A stretch of 41,346 bases of DNA from JAGMES01 sp023128035. GTDB lineage: Bacteria; Bacillota; Halanaerobiia; DY22613. Within the stretch, counting starts at the first letter, position 1, and the number at the start of each line of letters is the position of its first letter. Location of the stretch: contig DAOVRZ010000042.1 in NCBI GenBank assembly GCA_030627905.1, positions 1 through 41,346 of the forward strand, written 5' to 3'. The translations under genes and the position numbers were made by a program. Positions 6,431 through 15,777 of the stretch are shown here, in pieces. The notes beneath the pieces were generated by a model that saw nothing but the letters and a program-made list of their open reading frames with translations, was not told where the DNA came from and ran no database searches.

Positions 6431-9004
6431 ATGTTAAAGTATATTAGAAATTTGTTCCGTGATTCAAATGAAGTTGAATTAGAAAAGTTCCAGCCGACCG
6501 TCAATCAAATAAATGCACTTGAACCACAGATAAAAGTGTTGACTGATGCTGAGTTAAGAGCTAAAACAGATGAGTTTCGAGGACGGTTAAATCAGGGTGA
6601 AACTCTGGATGATCTTTTGCCTGAAGCATTTGCTGTCGTGCGAGAAGCCGCTCAAAGAGCTACTCCTGAGAAATTCCGCCATTATGATGTTCAGTTATTG
6701 GGGGGAGTTGTCCTCCATCAGGGTAAGATTGCAGAGATGAAGACTGGTGAAGGTAAGACACTTGTTGCGACATTACCAACTTATCTTAATGCTTTGACTG
6801 GAAAAGGAGTTCATTTGATCACTGTAAATGATTATCTTGCTAAACGTGACTCTGAGTGGATGGGTAAAATCTATGAATTTTTAGGTTTGACTGTTGGTGT
6901 AATCTTAAATGGAATGACACCTGATCAACGCCAAATAGCTTATAGTGCTGATATAACCTATGGTACTAATAATGAGTTTGGTTTTGACTACTTACGGGAC
7001 AATATGGCTATGACCCCAAATCATCTTGTTCAAAGGGAATTAAATTATGCAATCATTGATGAGGTTGATAGTATTCTCATTGACGAGGCTAGAACACCAC
7101 TTATTATTTCAGGTCAAGCTGAAGAATCACCTGAAATGTACAATCGGTTTGCAAAAATTGTTCCTAGATTGGTGCGTGATGAAGATTATACTGTAGATGA
7201 AAAATCTAATTCAGTTGTACCAACTGAAGATGGAATTCATAAAGTTGAAAAGACATTAGGTGTAGGAAATCTTTATGACAATGAGCATGTTAATCTTAAC
7301 CATCATTTAAATCAGGCTTTAAGAGCCCATATTTTAATGAAGCGGGATAAGGATTATGTTGTGACTGATGGGCAGGTACATATTGTTGATCAATTTACAG
7401 GGCGGATTATGCCTGGTCGTCGTTACAGTGAAGGTTTACATCAGTCTATCGAAGCCAAAGAACGAGTTAAGATTGAACATGAGAGCCAGACCATTGCAAG
7501 TATAACTTATCAAAATCTATTTAGAATGTATAATAAATTGGCAGGAATGACCGGTACTGCCGAAACAGAAGAAGAAGAATTTGTGAAAATATACAAATTG
7601 CCAGTAATAGTAGTACCTACGAATAAACCGATGGTTCGTAATGATGTGGCAGATGTGATTTACAAATCTGAAGCTGGCAAGTTTAAAGCAGTAGTTAAGG
7701 AGATCGTTGAGCGCCATGAAAATGGTCAACCTATATTGGTTGGTACCATTTCTATAGAAAAGTCAGAAGAATTAAGCTTGATGCTTAAAAAACACGGAAT
7801 TAAACATCAGGTACTTAATGCTAAATATCATGCACAAGAAGCTGAAATTATTACGAATGCTGGTCAAAAAGGTATGGTTACCATTGCTACTAACATGGCT
7901 GGACGTGGTACGGATATAGTTTTAGGGGAGGGTGTTAAGGAAGTAGGCGGCCTGCATATCATTGGTACAGAAAGGCATGAAAGTCGTCGAATTGATAACC
8001 AGTTAAGAGGTCGTGCTGGTCGTCAGGGAGATCCAGGTTCTTCGCAATTCTTTATATCCTTAGAAGATGATTTGATGCGTTTATTTGGTGCAGATAATAT
8101 TTTCGCTATTATGGATAAGTTAGGTCTTGAAGAGGATATGCCGATTGAGCATGGTTTGATCACTAAATCAATAGAACGAGCTCAAAAACGGGTCGAGGGT
8201 CGAAACTTCGAAATTCGTAAATATGTCTTAGAATATGATGATGTATTGAATAAACAAAGAGGAATTATTTATAAACAACGTCGTCAAATGTTGATGAAGA
8301 ATGATAATAAAGATGAGTTTTTAGGTATGATGGAAAAAATGTTGGATGATATGGTAGAACTCTATCTGCCAAAAGATCTGCATCCTGATGAGTGGGATTT
8401 AAATGGTTTAGCTACTTTTACTGAACAGGTTTTTGCTGAAAAGAATCTTGTCAACCCTGAGGAATTACGCGGAAAAGATGCGGAAGAAATCCGTGGTGAT
8501 TTGTGGAACTTGCTGAAAGATTTTTATGATAGACGTGAAAGTACTCTAACCACTGAAATAATGCGTGGGTTAGAAAAGCAGATTGCTCTGACGATTATAG
8601 ATAGAAAATGGATGGATCATCTGGATATGATGGATGAACTTCGCCAAGGAATTGGTCTTAGAGCAATTGGTCAGCGAGATCCTTTGACTGAATATAAGTT
8701 TGAGTCTTTTGAGATATTTAAGAGTATGACTGAAAGTATTCGGTCTGATCTTGTTAAGACTTTATTCCATGTAAAAGTGGTTTCAGGTGAAACTCAGGCT
8801 AAAGAGCGGAAGATTACTCATCTTTCTGGTAATAGCGATACGACAAATATGGCTCTTAAGCAGCCTAATCGTAAGATGCATACTAACGCTGGTGGTGATG
8901 AAGAGGTTAAGCAAGAACCGGTCGTTAAAGGGGAAAAGATAGGACGCAATGAGCCTTGTCCTTGTGGTAGTGGGAAGAAGTATAAGAAGTGTTGTGGGAA
9001 ATAG
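6431..9004 (+). CDS. secA: Preprotein translocase ATPase SecA
   Basis: ATP-driven motor that pushes unfolded preproteins through SecYEG at the cytoplasmic membrane. At 857 residues it is of normal length. The N-terminal DEAD-type motor has Walker A as MKTGEGKT (near residue 104), the ITVNDYLAKRD block, and Walker B followed by the DEARTPLIISG motif. The second motor half carries TNMAGRGTDI and QLRGRAGRQGDPGSS. The helical scaffold follows, with the conserved RKWMDHLDMMDELRQGIGLR. The C-terminus ends in the zinc-binding SEC-C motif CPCGSGKKYKKCC, used for SecB or ribosome contact. The start has GAAGGAG ahead. prfB, which often follows secA in Bacillota, is absent here. Confidence 0.98.
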   Translation: MLKYIRNLFRDSNEVELEKFQPTVNQINALEPQIKVLTDAELRAKTDEFRGRLNQGETLDDLLPEAFAVVREAAQRATPEKFRHYDVQLLGGVVLHQGKIAEMKTGEGKTLVATLPTYLNALTGKGVHLITVNDYLAKRDSEWMGKIYEFLGLTVGVILNGMTPDQRQIAYSADITYGTNNEFGFDYLRDNMAMTPNHLVQRELNYAIIDEVDSILIDEARTPLIISGQAEESPEMYNRFAKIVPRLVRDEDYTVDEKSNSVVPTEDGIHKVEKTLGVGNLYDNEHVNLNHHLNQALRAHILMKRDKDYVVTDGQVHIVDQFTGRIMPGRRYSEGLHQSIEAKERVKIEHESQTIASITYQNLFRMYNKLAGMTGTAETEEEEFVKIYKLPVIVVPTNKPMVRNDVADVIYKSEAGKFKAVVKEIVERHENGQPILVGTISIEKSEELSLMLKKHGIKHQVLNAKYHAQEAEIITNAGQKGMVTIATNMAGRGTDIVLGEGVKEVGGLHIIGTERHESRRIDNQLRGRAGRQGDPGSSQFFISLEDDLMRLFGADNIFAIMDKLGLEEDMPIEHGLITKSIERAQKRVEGRNFEIRKYVLEYDDVLNKQRGIIYKQRRQMLMKNDNKDEFLGMMEKMLDDMVELYLPKDLHPDEWDLNGLATFTEQVFAEKNLVNPEELRGKDAEEIRGDLWNLLKDFYDRRESTLTTEIMRGLEKQIALTIIDRKWMDHLDMMDELRQGIGLRAIGQRDPLTEYKFESFEIFKSMTESIRSDLVKTLFHVKVVSGETQAKERKITHLSGNSDTTNMALKQPNRKMHTNAGGDEEVKQEPVVKGEKIGRNEPCPCGSGKKYKKCCGK

Positions 9005-9015
9005 ATAGTCTATTT

Positions 9016-9055
9016 AATCGCCTGTGGAGTTGATCTGCAGGCGATTATTTTATTT
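9016..9055 (+). terminator. secA terminator
   Basis: AATCGCCTG (9016-9024) pairs with CAGGCGATT (9038-9046), and the plus strand continues ATTTTATTTT. It begins 12 bases after the secA stop. Confidence 0.85.
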
Positions 9056-9224
9056 TAAGGTAGAGTAATTAGATATGCAGGGAATAAATGTGAAATGTCG
9101 AAGAGGTTTAATATAGTTATTTTTTGAAAATGTTTATAGTTGAACGTTAATTGTTTAAGATTATGATATTGCGTTAATAATGTATAGAGATGATTTTTGT
9201 TTGTGAAACTAAGGGGGATTTGAT

Positions 9225-10616
9225 ATGGAAGGTTTTAGAATTCAAAATATCAAAAGTTTTCAAGACTCGGGTCAAATTGAAATTCGACCTATTACTGTTT
9301 TTATTGGACGAAATAGTTCTGGGAAGAGTAGTTTAATCCGGTTCCCTCTTGTTTTGCAACAGAGTTTTCAGAATAATTTTTCTGGTCCATTGATTTTTGA
9401 TGGGAGTAGTGTCGATTATGGGAATTTTGATGATGTGGTGTTTAATCATGATATGAATTTGCCAATTTCATTTTCGATTGATTTGAATACGGATAATTTA
9501 ATTCAAGCTATTGATCAACTATTGTTTAAGGATTTAACAAATACAGGTTTAGATTTGTTGGATTATTTTGAGAAAGGTTATCCTGCTACTTTAACAGTTA
9601 AAGCAAAAAATATGGTAAAAGATAATCTTAGACAATTATATATAAGTGAGTTTATATTATCTATTGGGAAAGAGAAAATTTTAAAAGCTGAGTTTTTGGG
9701 AGAAAATAGGTATCTACTGAATGGATATGGTTTTAAAAAGACTGAGCGTGAAATGAAGTTTAATAACTTTTTTATAAATTTTGACAATATTATTATGCAT
9801 TTTATTTTCTCGAAAGATTTAATTGGTGAATACCTGCGTTCAGATATGCTTATAGTAGAAGAGATTCAAAAGAATTTAAGAAGAGTTTTAAGTGAACTTA
9901 TATATATTGGTCCATTTAGAACAATGCCTTTACGTGATTATAGATTAAAAGAAGGAGAGTATATTAGTGTTGGAAAAGATGGGAGTGCTGCTCCATATAT
10001 TCTTGCTTCTAAGTATTTGCAGGAAGATAAGCTCTTTTTTGAAAAGATTAATAACTGGCTAGGTACAAATATGCACGTTGAAATAGATGTTAATTTGTTT
10101 AATGGAAATATGTTTAAAATATTGGTAAAAAATTTGGTAACAGGTCGAGTAAGTAACTTACTGGATGTGGGCTTTGGTATTTCTCAAGTTTTGCCTATAT
10201 TGATCCAAAGTTATATGCAAAAAGAAATAGAGGAATTTAATTCAGAACCAGTAACTAAACTTCATATCATCGAACAACCTGAAATTCATCTACATCCATC
10301 TGCTCAATCCAGTTTGGCTGATTTATTCATTGAGGGGTATCAATTGGATAAACAAAATCGTTTTATTATTGAAACACATAGTAGAAATATGATTTTACGA
10401 TTGAGAAGAAGGATTGCGGAGAGAAAGATTTCTCCAGATGATGTTGCTATTTATTATGTTAAGAGTGGAGTAAATTCAGATGATCCTAGTGAGATTGAAA
10501 GATTAGATATAAATGAATTTGGTGAAATACCAGATTGGCCTGATGATTTTTTTGATCAGGCTTATCAAGATGTGATTGCTTTAAAAGCAGCTCGAAGCCA
10601 GTATGAACAGACCTAA
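9225..10616 (+). CDS. OLD/DUF3696-like AAA ATPase
   Basis: A 463-residue ABC/SMC-type ATPase without an obvious fused nuclease. It opens with FRIQNIKSF and a Walker A of GRNSSGKSS (K34), has an ABC-signature-like FGISQVLPIL near residue 320, Walker B with catalytic Glu in HIIEQPEIHLHP near residue 347, and the D/H-loop region IIETHSRNMILRLRRR. This order is that of DUF3696/OLD-family overcoming-lysogenization-type ATPases, often found in defence modules with a partner effector. GTG- or TTG-independent start: ATG at 9225 with GGGGGAT ahead. The next gene starts 61 bases downstream on the same strand. A defensive role is inference from family and neighbourhood. Confidence 0.8.
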   Translation: MEGFRIQNIKSFQDSGQIEIRPITVFIGRNSSGKSSLIRFPLVLQQSFQNNFSGPLIFDGSSVDYGNFDDVVFNHDMNLPISFSIDLNTDNLIQAIDQLLFKDLTNTGLDLLDYFEKGYPATLTVKAKNMVKDNLRQLYISEFILSIGKEKILKAEFLGENRYLLNGYGFKKTEREMKFNNFFINFDNIIMHFIFSKDLIGEYLRSDMLIVEEIQKNLRRVLSELIYIGPFRTMPLRDYRLKEGEYISVGKDGSAAPYILASKYLQEDKLFFEKINNWLGTNMHVEIDVNLFNGNMFKILVKNLVTGRVSNLLDVGFGISQVLPILIQSYMQKEIEEFNSEPVTKLHIIEQPEIHLHPSAQSSLADLFIEGYQLDKQNRFIIETHSRNMILRLRRRIAERKISPDDVAIYYVKSGVNSDDPSEIERLDINEFGEIPDWPDDFFDQAYQDVIALKAARSQYEQT

Positions 10617-10677
10617 AAGAATGCTTTCATTTAAAGAAGGCTTTGCAAAAAAGGTTAACAATAAAGGAGGGGTAAAG

Positions 10678-12270
10678 ATGCGGTGTTTTAACACTTCTGG
10701 GCCAATTGAACCTGAAATCCATTTTTACATTAAACGAGAAGAAAAATTAAATGAAGTAATCAGGCAGATAAAAGGGCAATATCTACCCAGCAAGGATATG
10801 TATTTAGGATGCTATTTTACGCTATTTGCCCCTCGCCAGATGGGAAAAACTACTTTTGTGAAAGATATTGAAAGAAAATTAGATTCAGATTACATAGTTA
10901 TAAGAATTTCATTTGAAGGAATGATAGGACTTTCGGAAAACCAATTCTATGAAGCTTTCCATCAAGAATTGTGTATTTCTTTGAAAAATAAAGGGTTTGA
11001 AATAGATTATCCAGTATTTCATAATCATTTGGGATTTATCAACTTTAATCGATATCTTGCAGAGAAAATAGATAAGAAGTTTGTTCTTATAATTGATGAG
11101 TTTGATGCTATCAAAGAAGATTATATCGGAAATTTATTGCATAGTTTTCGAAAGATATATATTGAAAGGGATCGTGAATTTAATCTGCACTCATTAATTT
11201 TAGTTGGTATTCAAAATATTACTGGAATTAATCTAGATCATGCTTCTCCTTTTAATACAAATGATATAATCAATTTAGAGAAGTTTACTAAAAAAGAAGT
11301 ATTTGATTTAATTGGGCAATATGAAGAGGCGAAAAATCAGAGATTTGTTAAAGAAGTGAAAGAAAGAATTTTTTATGAGACAAAAGGACAGCCAGGATTA
11401 ACAAATGCTTTATGTAAATATTTAGTTGAAGATTTTAACCCAGGATTGGACTGCGATATTAAGATAAATGATTTTAACAAAATGTATAATTTCTTTATTT
11501 TTCAATTAATTGATAAGAATACACGTAATATTATGAACAAAGCCAGTAACTACAAAGATCAATTACTTCAGCTTTTTGATACCAGTAAAAAAACTCCATA
11601 TAACGTGGATGAAGAATGGCAGGAATATTTTATTGTAAACGGAATAATCGAGCCAGAACAAATAATTGATGGAGATAATATTCGCTCATATGTTCGTTTT
11701 ACTTGCCCATTATATCAGAAAAAATTATACAATAAATTTAAACCAGTAAGAACTGGAGAAGAAACATATTATTTTCCGATTGATATTGATGTAAGTGTTT
11801 TTCTTGATAATCAACGATTAAACATCCAAAACATCTTAAAGAACTATCAAAGCTATGTAAATCGACGTGGTAAAAAAGCTTTTGAATATGCAAAAGAACG
11901 AAAAGATGGTTCTAAAGTTGAAGCGGTTTATCATTATTCTCTTGATTCATATTTGAGTAATTTTATGGATGTTGTAAACGGAATATGTGTTGCTGAATTT
12001 CCAACAGGTAATGGTAAAGTTGATCTTTGGTTAAAGTATAAGGATCAAAGGTATGTGATTGAGGTTAAAAATTACTTAAATCCATTCCAGGTTAATGAGG
12101 CGAAAAAACAAGCAGTAAGATATGCCAAATCAGAAGGCTTAAAAGAGGCCTATTTAGTCATATTCACTAAAGTGCACCCAAAGAATGACCTTGAGGTATC
12201 CTTTGAGGAAGAAATAGATGATATCAAGCTTTTCGGCATTTATATAAATGTTAATTTTAACGAGGGATGA
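10678..12270 (+). CDS. AAA-like ATPase with C-terminal PD-(D/E)XK-type domain
   Basis: A 530-residue protein. The N-terminus MRCFNTSGPIEPEIHFYI resembles the widespread 'AAA-like domain' family, followed by Walker A APRQMGKTT (about residues 51-59) and Walker B VLIIDEFDAI (about 135). A winged-helix-like middle part follows. Near residues 444-466, NGKVDLWLKY then YVIEVKNY give the D...E-x-K spacing of a PD-(D/E)XK nuclease fold, as in the PD-(D/E)XK_9-type tails of this family. An upstream in-frame ATG at 10603 overlaps the previous gene, but the strong AAAGGAGGGG just before ATG 10678 favours the shorter form. It pairs with the upstream ATPase. Its biological role is not established; defence or DNA metabolism is possible. 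Confidence 0.75.
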   Translation: MRCFNTSGPIEPEIHFYIKREEKLNEVIRQIKGQYLPSKDMYLGCYFTLFAPRQMGKTTFVKDIERKLDSDYIVIRISFEGMIGLSENQFYEAFHQELCISLKNKGFEIDYPVFHNHLGFINFNRYLAEKIDKKFVLIIDEFDAIKEDYIGNLLHSFRKIYIERDREFNLHSLILVGIQNITGINLDHASPFNTNDIINLEKFTKKEVFDLIGQYEEAKNQRFVKEVKERIFYETKGQPGLTNALCKYLVEDFNPGLDCDIKINDFNKMYNFFIFQLIDKNTRNIMNKASNYKDQLLQLFDTSKKTPYNVDEEWQEYFIVNGIIEPEQIIDGDNIRSYVRFTCPLYQKKLYNKFKPVRTGEETYYFPIDIDVSVFLDNQRLNIQNILKNYQSYVNRRGKKAFEYAKERKDGSKVEAVYHYSLDSYLSNFMDVVNGICVAEFPTGNGKVDLWLKYKDQRYVIEVKNYLNPFQVNEAKKQAVRYAKSEGLKEAYLVIFTKVHPKNDLEVSFEEEIDDIKLFGIYINVNFNEG

Positions 12271-12306
12271 TAACTCAACTTTCGCAGTTGATAAATCCCT
12301 ATAAAA

Positions 12307-12339
12307 ATAAAAGACTCCATGATTGGAGTCTTTTATTTT
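12307..12339. terminator. Bidirectional terminator, 13-bp perfect stem
   Basis: ATAAAAGACTCCA (12307-12319) pairs perfectly with TGGAGTCTTTTAT (12324-12336) around a TGAT loop, with T-rich sequence after it on the plus strand and A-rich sequence before it. It lies between the ATPase/nuclease-like gene and the convergent small peptide gene and can serve both. Confidence 0.92.
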
Positions 12340-12372
12340 GACTTTTTTTTAAAAAAATCTATACGTACTGGT

Positions 12373-12528
12373 TTATTCTCCTCCAGGTGTAGGAAATGGA
12401 GTAGTGACTACAACATTAGCACTACAACTTTCACCAACAGGGGTTGGAGGTGGGTCTGCAAAACCAACAGAAGTAAAAGCAATAGTCATTATTATAACCA
12501 CCAATAAACAAAATATCCTTTTTAACAT
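12373..12528 (-). CDS. 51-residue secreted peptide with signal sequence
   Basis: ATG at 12526-12528 follows GAGGAGG (within 12533-12540) and opens a 51-codon frame ending in TAA at 12373-12375. The N-terminus MLKRIFCLLVV and the following IIMTIAFTSVGFA form a complete Sec signal peptide with an expected cut after GFA. The mature peptide would be about 27 residues: it starts DPPPTPVGESC, contains a single Cys, is rich in Pro, Thr and Val, and ends TPFPTPGGE. I do not recognise it. Short exported peptides of this type can be signals, competence-like pheromones or cell-wall peptides. It ends at the bidirectional terminator and is divergent from the biosynthetic cluster that begins 770 bases away. 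Confidence 0.7.
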   Translation of the reverse strand: MLKRIFCLLVVIIMTIAFTSVGFADPPPTPVGESCSANVVVTTPFPTPGGE

Positions 12529-13301
12529 ATTTCCTCCTCAAAGTTCTTTTTAAGTTGAGATTTGAGCTTTTGTGTCAAAGTAGTAATAGATTCCTTGTTA
12601 ATTTTATGGTCATAATTTTGTCCCCAAAAATAATAGTTCACATTTATCGTTATAACAGTCATAGCTAGTTAATTCAATATTCTACTTATGTTAATTACAA
12701 TTTATTTAAAAATTTCTAATATTTTTACTATACTTTCTACTTGAAAGAAAAAGTGAAAGATGAGGAGTGTGCAGGCAGAAAATCAGGTTAATATAAACCC
12801 TAATCAAGCTGTCGTGAGGCGCGTGGAGGACAAGTATGGTAATGTTTCACTCACAGTACTGACGCCTGTCACGCCTATTCAGGACGAAAAAATAGAAAAT
12901 ATAGTCGAGGATGAAGTTAGAATTTAAGTGTTATTTGGCGATCGAAATTCAATTGAAAAAGGATAATAGCTAAGGGATTCGTTCGTATGTGTGAGTTGCT
13001 TTACCTTACAGTGAATATTTTTTCTTTATTTAAGAAAAAAGAAGGAATATTAACGTAAATTGACGAATAACAATTATGTACTTTTTACCTAAATAACTAA
13101 TAAATAAATCTAAAGGATTAAATATTATACTATAAGAAGAACGATTTATAATAATGATAAATTCGATGATATTTTTCTGCTTTTTTAAATTATGAGCTAA
13201 AATAAGTATTGAAATTATGATTTGCAACCAATTCATATCAAGCTGGATCAGAAAATGAACCTAAAAAGTATTTAGTTATATTTAGAAGTGGAGGGAATTT
13301 A
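12529..13301. other. Gene-poor AT-rich gap between the peptide gene and the cluster
   Basis: This stretch is very AT-rich except for 12775-12890, which is visibly richer in G and C and holds the small ORF listed separately. It must contain the promoter of the 13.3-26.3 kb cluster and that of the minus-strand peptide, but I see no convincing paired -35/-10 boxes. I find no riboswitch-like or terminator-like structure. Confidence 0.6.
12760..12927 (+). CDS. Doubtful 55-residue ORF, possibly a gene remnant
   Basis: ATG at 12760 opens 55 codons ending in TAA (12925-12927), giving MRSVQAENQVNINPNQ... then VVRRVEDKYGNVSLTVLTP and an acidic end. The ribosome binding site is weak (a purine run without GGAGG). 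Its base composition is higher in GC than the AT-rich flanks, and the protein looks like ordinary coding sequence rather than chance. I do not recognise it. It may be a small real gene or the leftover of a larger decayed or transferred one. Confidence 0.3.
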   Translation: MRSVQAENQVNINPNQAVVRRVEDKYGNVSLTVLTPVTPIQDEKIENIVEDEVRI

Positions 13302-14810
13302 GTGCTTAAATCATTAAAACGATTGGAAGATTTACTAACAGATGCTGCCAAGAATGTTCCAGAAAAAGTAGGGCTAAGTGTAAGTAAAAATGAAATGACA
13401 TACCGTGAGTGGTTTCAATCTTGTGAAACTTTTTCGATTTATCTAAATAGTTTAGGAATTAAGAATGGAAAGATTGTTGGGATATATTTATATAATTCAT
13501 TCGAATATGTGATAACATATTTCAGTATTTTGAAAACGGGATCTATTGTAGCACCTTTTTCTCCCAGAATAAAAAATCATGAGTTACTTAATGAATTAAT
13601 GAATATGGGGATATCTTACTTAATTATTGACAAAGTCACCTCTAAATTAATTGATAAAGATGAGTTTTCTAAGAATGGTATTGATATAATATATTTCGAT
13701 CTTTATGGGAATTTTGATTATTTTAAACAAAATTCTAATCCCACATCAATAATGTTAGGGGAAGAAGTGGCGTGTTTGATGTCATCTTCTGGTACGAGTA
13801 GTGGTAAACCAAAACGTGTGGTCTTAAGTCATAAAGGAATTATTGCAAATGTATTGGGTCACATAAAACATACTGAGCTTGAATATGGTAATGAAATTTT
13901 TCTAAACTGTTTACCATTATATTTCTCTTATTCTCAAAATACACAGTTAATAGCAAATATAATGTTGTGCGGAAGACTACATATTATGCCTGAATTGATT
14001 TTCTCCAATAGAATCATTGATGAGATTAAGCGGTTTCAGCCTACACAATTTAATGCTACACCAACCTTAATGCGACAGATTTGCAATTATAAAGATTCTT
14101 CTGTAACTTTGCCCGGATTAAAGAAGATATTTTTTGGGGGGGAACGGGCTGACCAAAAATTAAAGAAAACCATTTATGAAAAATTTCCCGGAGTAGAGAT
14201 TATTCATACTTATGGTTTGAGTGAAGCTGGACCACGGGTTTCTTCTCTGAGAGGAAAAGATTATTTAAGAAAGATTGATTCTGTAGGATCTTTGTTGTCA
14301 GATGTTAAGGTACTGATTATTAATGAAAAAGATGAAATATTAAAAAATGGGGAGATTGGAGAAGTACTAATTAATAGTCCTTCTCTGATGTTAGGATATT
14401 ATAATATGCCTGAATTAACTCATAAAACAATGAATGAAGGTTGGCTGAAAAGTGGAGATTTGGGGTATATGGATGACGAAGGATTTCTTTATATTGTGGG
14501 ACGTAAGAAAAATATTATTATTAGTGGAGGTCAGAATATTTATCCTGAAGAGATTGAACAGTGTTTACTGTCCCACCAGGGAATAGAGCAGACACTTGTT
14601 GTTCCTGAATTAACTGAAGATTCTGGTGAAATTGTAAAAGCTCTTATAGTTTTAAAGGATCACTCTTTAACAGAAACAGATATTAAGAAATATTGTTTAA
14701 AAGAATTGTCCGATTATAAAGTACCGAAAAAGATAGAAATAGTTGAAGATTTTAAACAAAACTTCAACGGAAAGATTCAAAGGTTTTTATATACTGAGGG
14801 GATACTATGA
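13302..14810 (+). CDS. AMP-forming acyl ligase (ANL superfamily)
   Basis: Activates a carboxylic acid as acyl-AMP and passes it to a thiol, here probably the carrier protein encoded at 17401. The 502 residues show the ANL core motifs in order: SSSGTSSGKPK (A3, 161-171), YGLSEAGP (304-311), SGDLGYMDDEGFLYIVGR (A7-A8, 384-401), IISGGQNIYPEEIE (about 406-419) and the C-terminal catalytic Lys in NGKIQR (K491). The hinge sequence with 'SGGQNIYP' is typical of fatty-acyl or aryl ligases rather than NRPS amino-acid domains, but the substrate cannot be read by eye. GTG start with GGAGGG ahead. It is the first gene of the cluster; its stop overlaps the kinase start (ATGA). Confidence 0.87.
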   Translation: MLKSLKRLEDLLTDAAKNVPEKVGLSVSKNEMTYREWFQSCETFSIYLNSLGIKNGKIVGIYLYNSFEYVITYFSILKTGSIVAPFSPRIKNHELLNELMNMGISYLIIDKVTSKLIDKDEFSKNGIDIIYFDLYGNFDYFKQNSNPTSIMLGEEVACLMSSSGTSSGKPKRVVLSHKGIIANVLGHIKHTELEYGNEIFLNCLPLYFSYSQNTQLIANIMLCGRLHIMPELIFSNRIIDEIKRFQPTQFNATPTLMRQICNYKDSSVTLPGLKKIFFGGERADQKLKKTIYEKFPGVEIIHTYGLSEAGPRVSSLRGKDYLRKIDSVGSLLSDVKVLIINEKDEILKNGEIGEVLINSPSLMLGYYNMPELTHKTMNEGWLKSGDLGYMDDEGFLYIVGRKKNIIISGGQNIYPEEIEQCLLSHQGIEQTLVVPELTEDSGEIVKALIVLKDHSLTETDIKKYCLKELSDYKVPKKIEIVEDFKQNFNGKIQRFLYTEGIL

Positions 14811-15751
14811 TCGAAAAAATAATAGAGCAAAACTACAATTTGAAGGTTAAAGAAGTTAGACGATTGGGAGAAGCCTTTTTTGAAAAGAACCATATTATCA
14901 TGGATGATCAAGGGTGTAAGTACTTTCTTAAGAAGTGTCCATCTACATTTCGAGTTGAACATATTAGGTTTGAAATTAGTTTAATGCGGCATCTAAATGA
15001 GAAAAACAGTAAAGTACCTAGGCTTTATTGCAATATATTTGGAGAATATTTTTTTGAACACAAAAATAATAAATATATGGTTTACAAATATCAGGAAGGT
15101 AATCATGAAGTTGAAGATCATTCCGATACATTCCAACAACTAGGGAAAGAACTTGCTTTAATTCATCAGAGCTTACAGTCCTTAACGGTTACTGATATAG
15201 GTCTAGAAAATTGTTATTATTTAAGTATTTTCGAAGAAGAGATTATTTCAAAGACATTACATGAGTTTTACCTGCTGATCGAAAAGCAGCAAGTGAAATC
15301 TAATTTTGAGAGTTTATTTGTGAATAGTTTTAAAGAATTGTTAAATATTTTGGAGACCTTTAGGGAAAAGGGTTATCAACCTAACATATACATTCATGGT
15401 GATCTTCATTGTAAGAATATTATGTTTAAAGATAAGCAAGTAAATGGGTTTATTGATTTTAGTAATGCAAATTATAGCATTATTTATGAAGATATTATTA
15501 ACATAACATATGATTTGTCTCAAAGATACTATAATCAATTGTTTAATAAAAAAATCTATGACCAGATCATTCAGGGATATATCGAAAATGGTTCTGAGGT
15601 ATTTGATCTTGACCTATCCAATTTACACCTAATTTTTCAAATGAGTAAACTGAGAGATTTAGTTACTATTATATCAAAATGGAAAATAATCAAAAGAATT
15701 TTTAATAACCAAAACTATTGCTATCAATTACTCTCAAATATTCTTAGTTAA
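14807..15751 (+). CDS. APH/choline-kinase-fold phosphotransferase
   Basis: A 314-residue small-molecule kinase. The catalytic loop is HGDLHCKNIMF (D199, N204), the metal-binding Asp is in GFIDFSNA (D217), and a Lys-bearing beta strand (YFLKKC) sits in the N-lobe. This is the layout of the aminoglycoside phosphotransferase / CotS / homoserine-kinase-II group. Its substrate is likely a hydroxyl of a sugar, amino alcohol or nucleoside in the cluster's pathway; a self-resistance kinase is the alternative. Start and previous stop overlap in ATGA, so translation is coupled to the ligase. Confidence 0.8.
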   Translation: MIEKIIEQNYNLKVKEVRRLGEAFFEKNHIIMDDQGCKYFLKKCPSTFRVEHIRFEISLMRHLNEKNSKVPRLYCNIFGEYFFEHKNNKYMVYKYQEGNHEVEDHSDTFQQLGKELALIHQSLQSLTVTDIGLENCYYLSIFEEEIISKTLHEFYLLIEKQQVKSNFESLFVNSFKELLNILETFREKGYQPNIYIHGDLHCKNIMFKDKQVNGFIDFSNANYSIIYEDIINITYDLSQRYYNQLFNKKIYDQIIQGYIENGSEVFDLDLSNLHLIFQMSKLRDLVTIISKWKIIKRIFNNQNYCYQLLSNILS

Positions 15752-15777
15752 AAAAATATCAGGAGGCATATAAAAAA

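Noticed and set aside
12319..12507. 62-codon plus-strand ORF across the terminator
   Set aside because: It is antisense to the better supported secreted peptide, begins inside the terminator and has no ribosome binding site.
12763..12770. AGGAGTGT, an exact complement of the acceptor strand of the tRNA fragment, as the missing selC 5' end
   Set aside because: An 8-base match is expected by chance in a window this size, and the bases after it do not fold as a tRNA-Sec D-arm.
13030..13236. 68-codon minus-strand ORF rich in I, L, F and S
   Set aside because: The sequence is low-complexity and AT-driven, there is no ribosome binding site, and it lies in an AT-rich gap.
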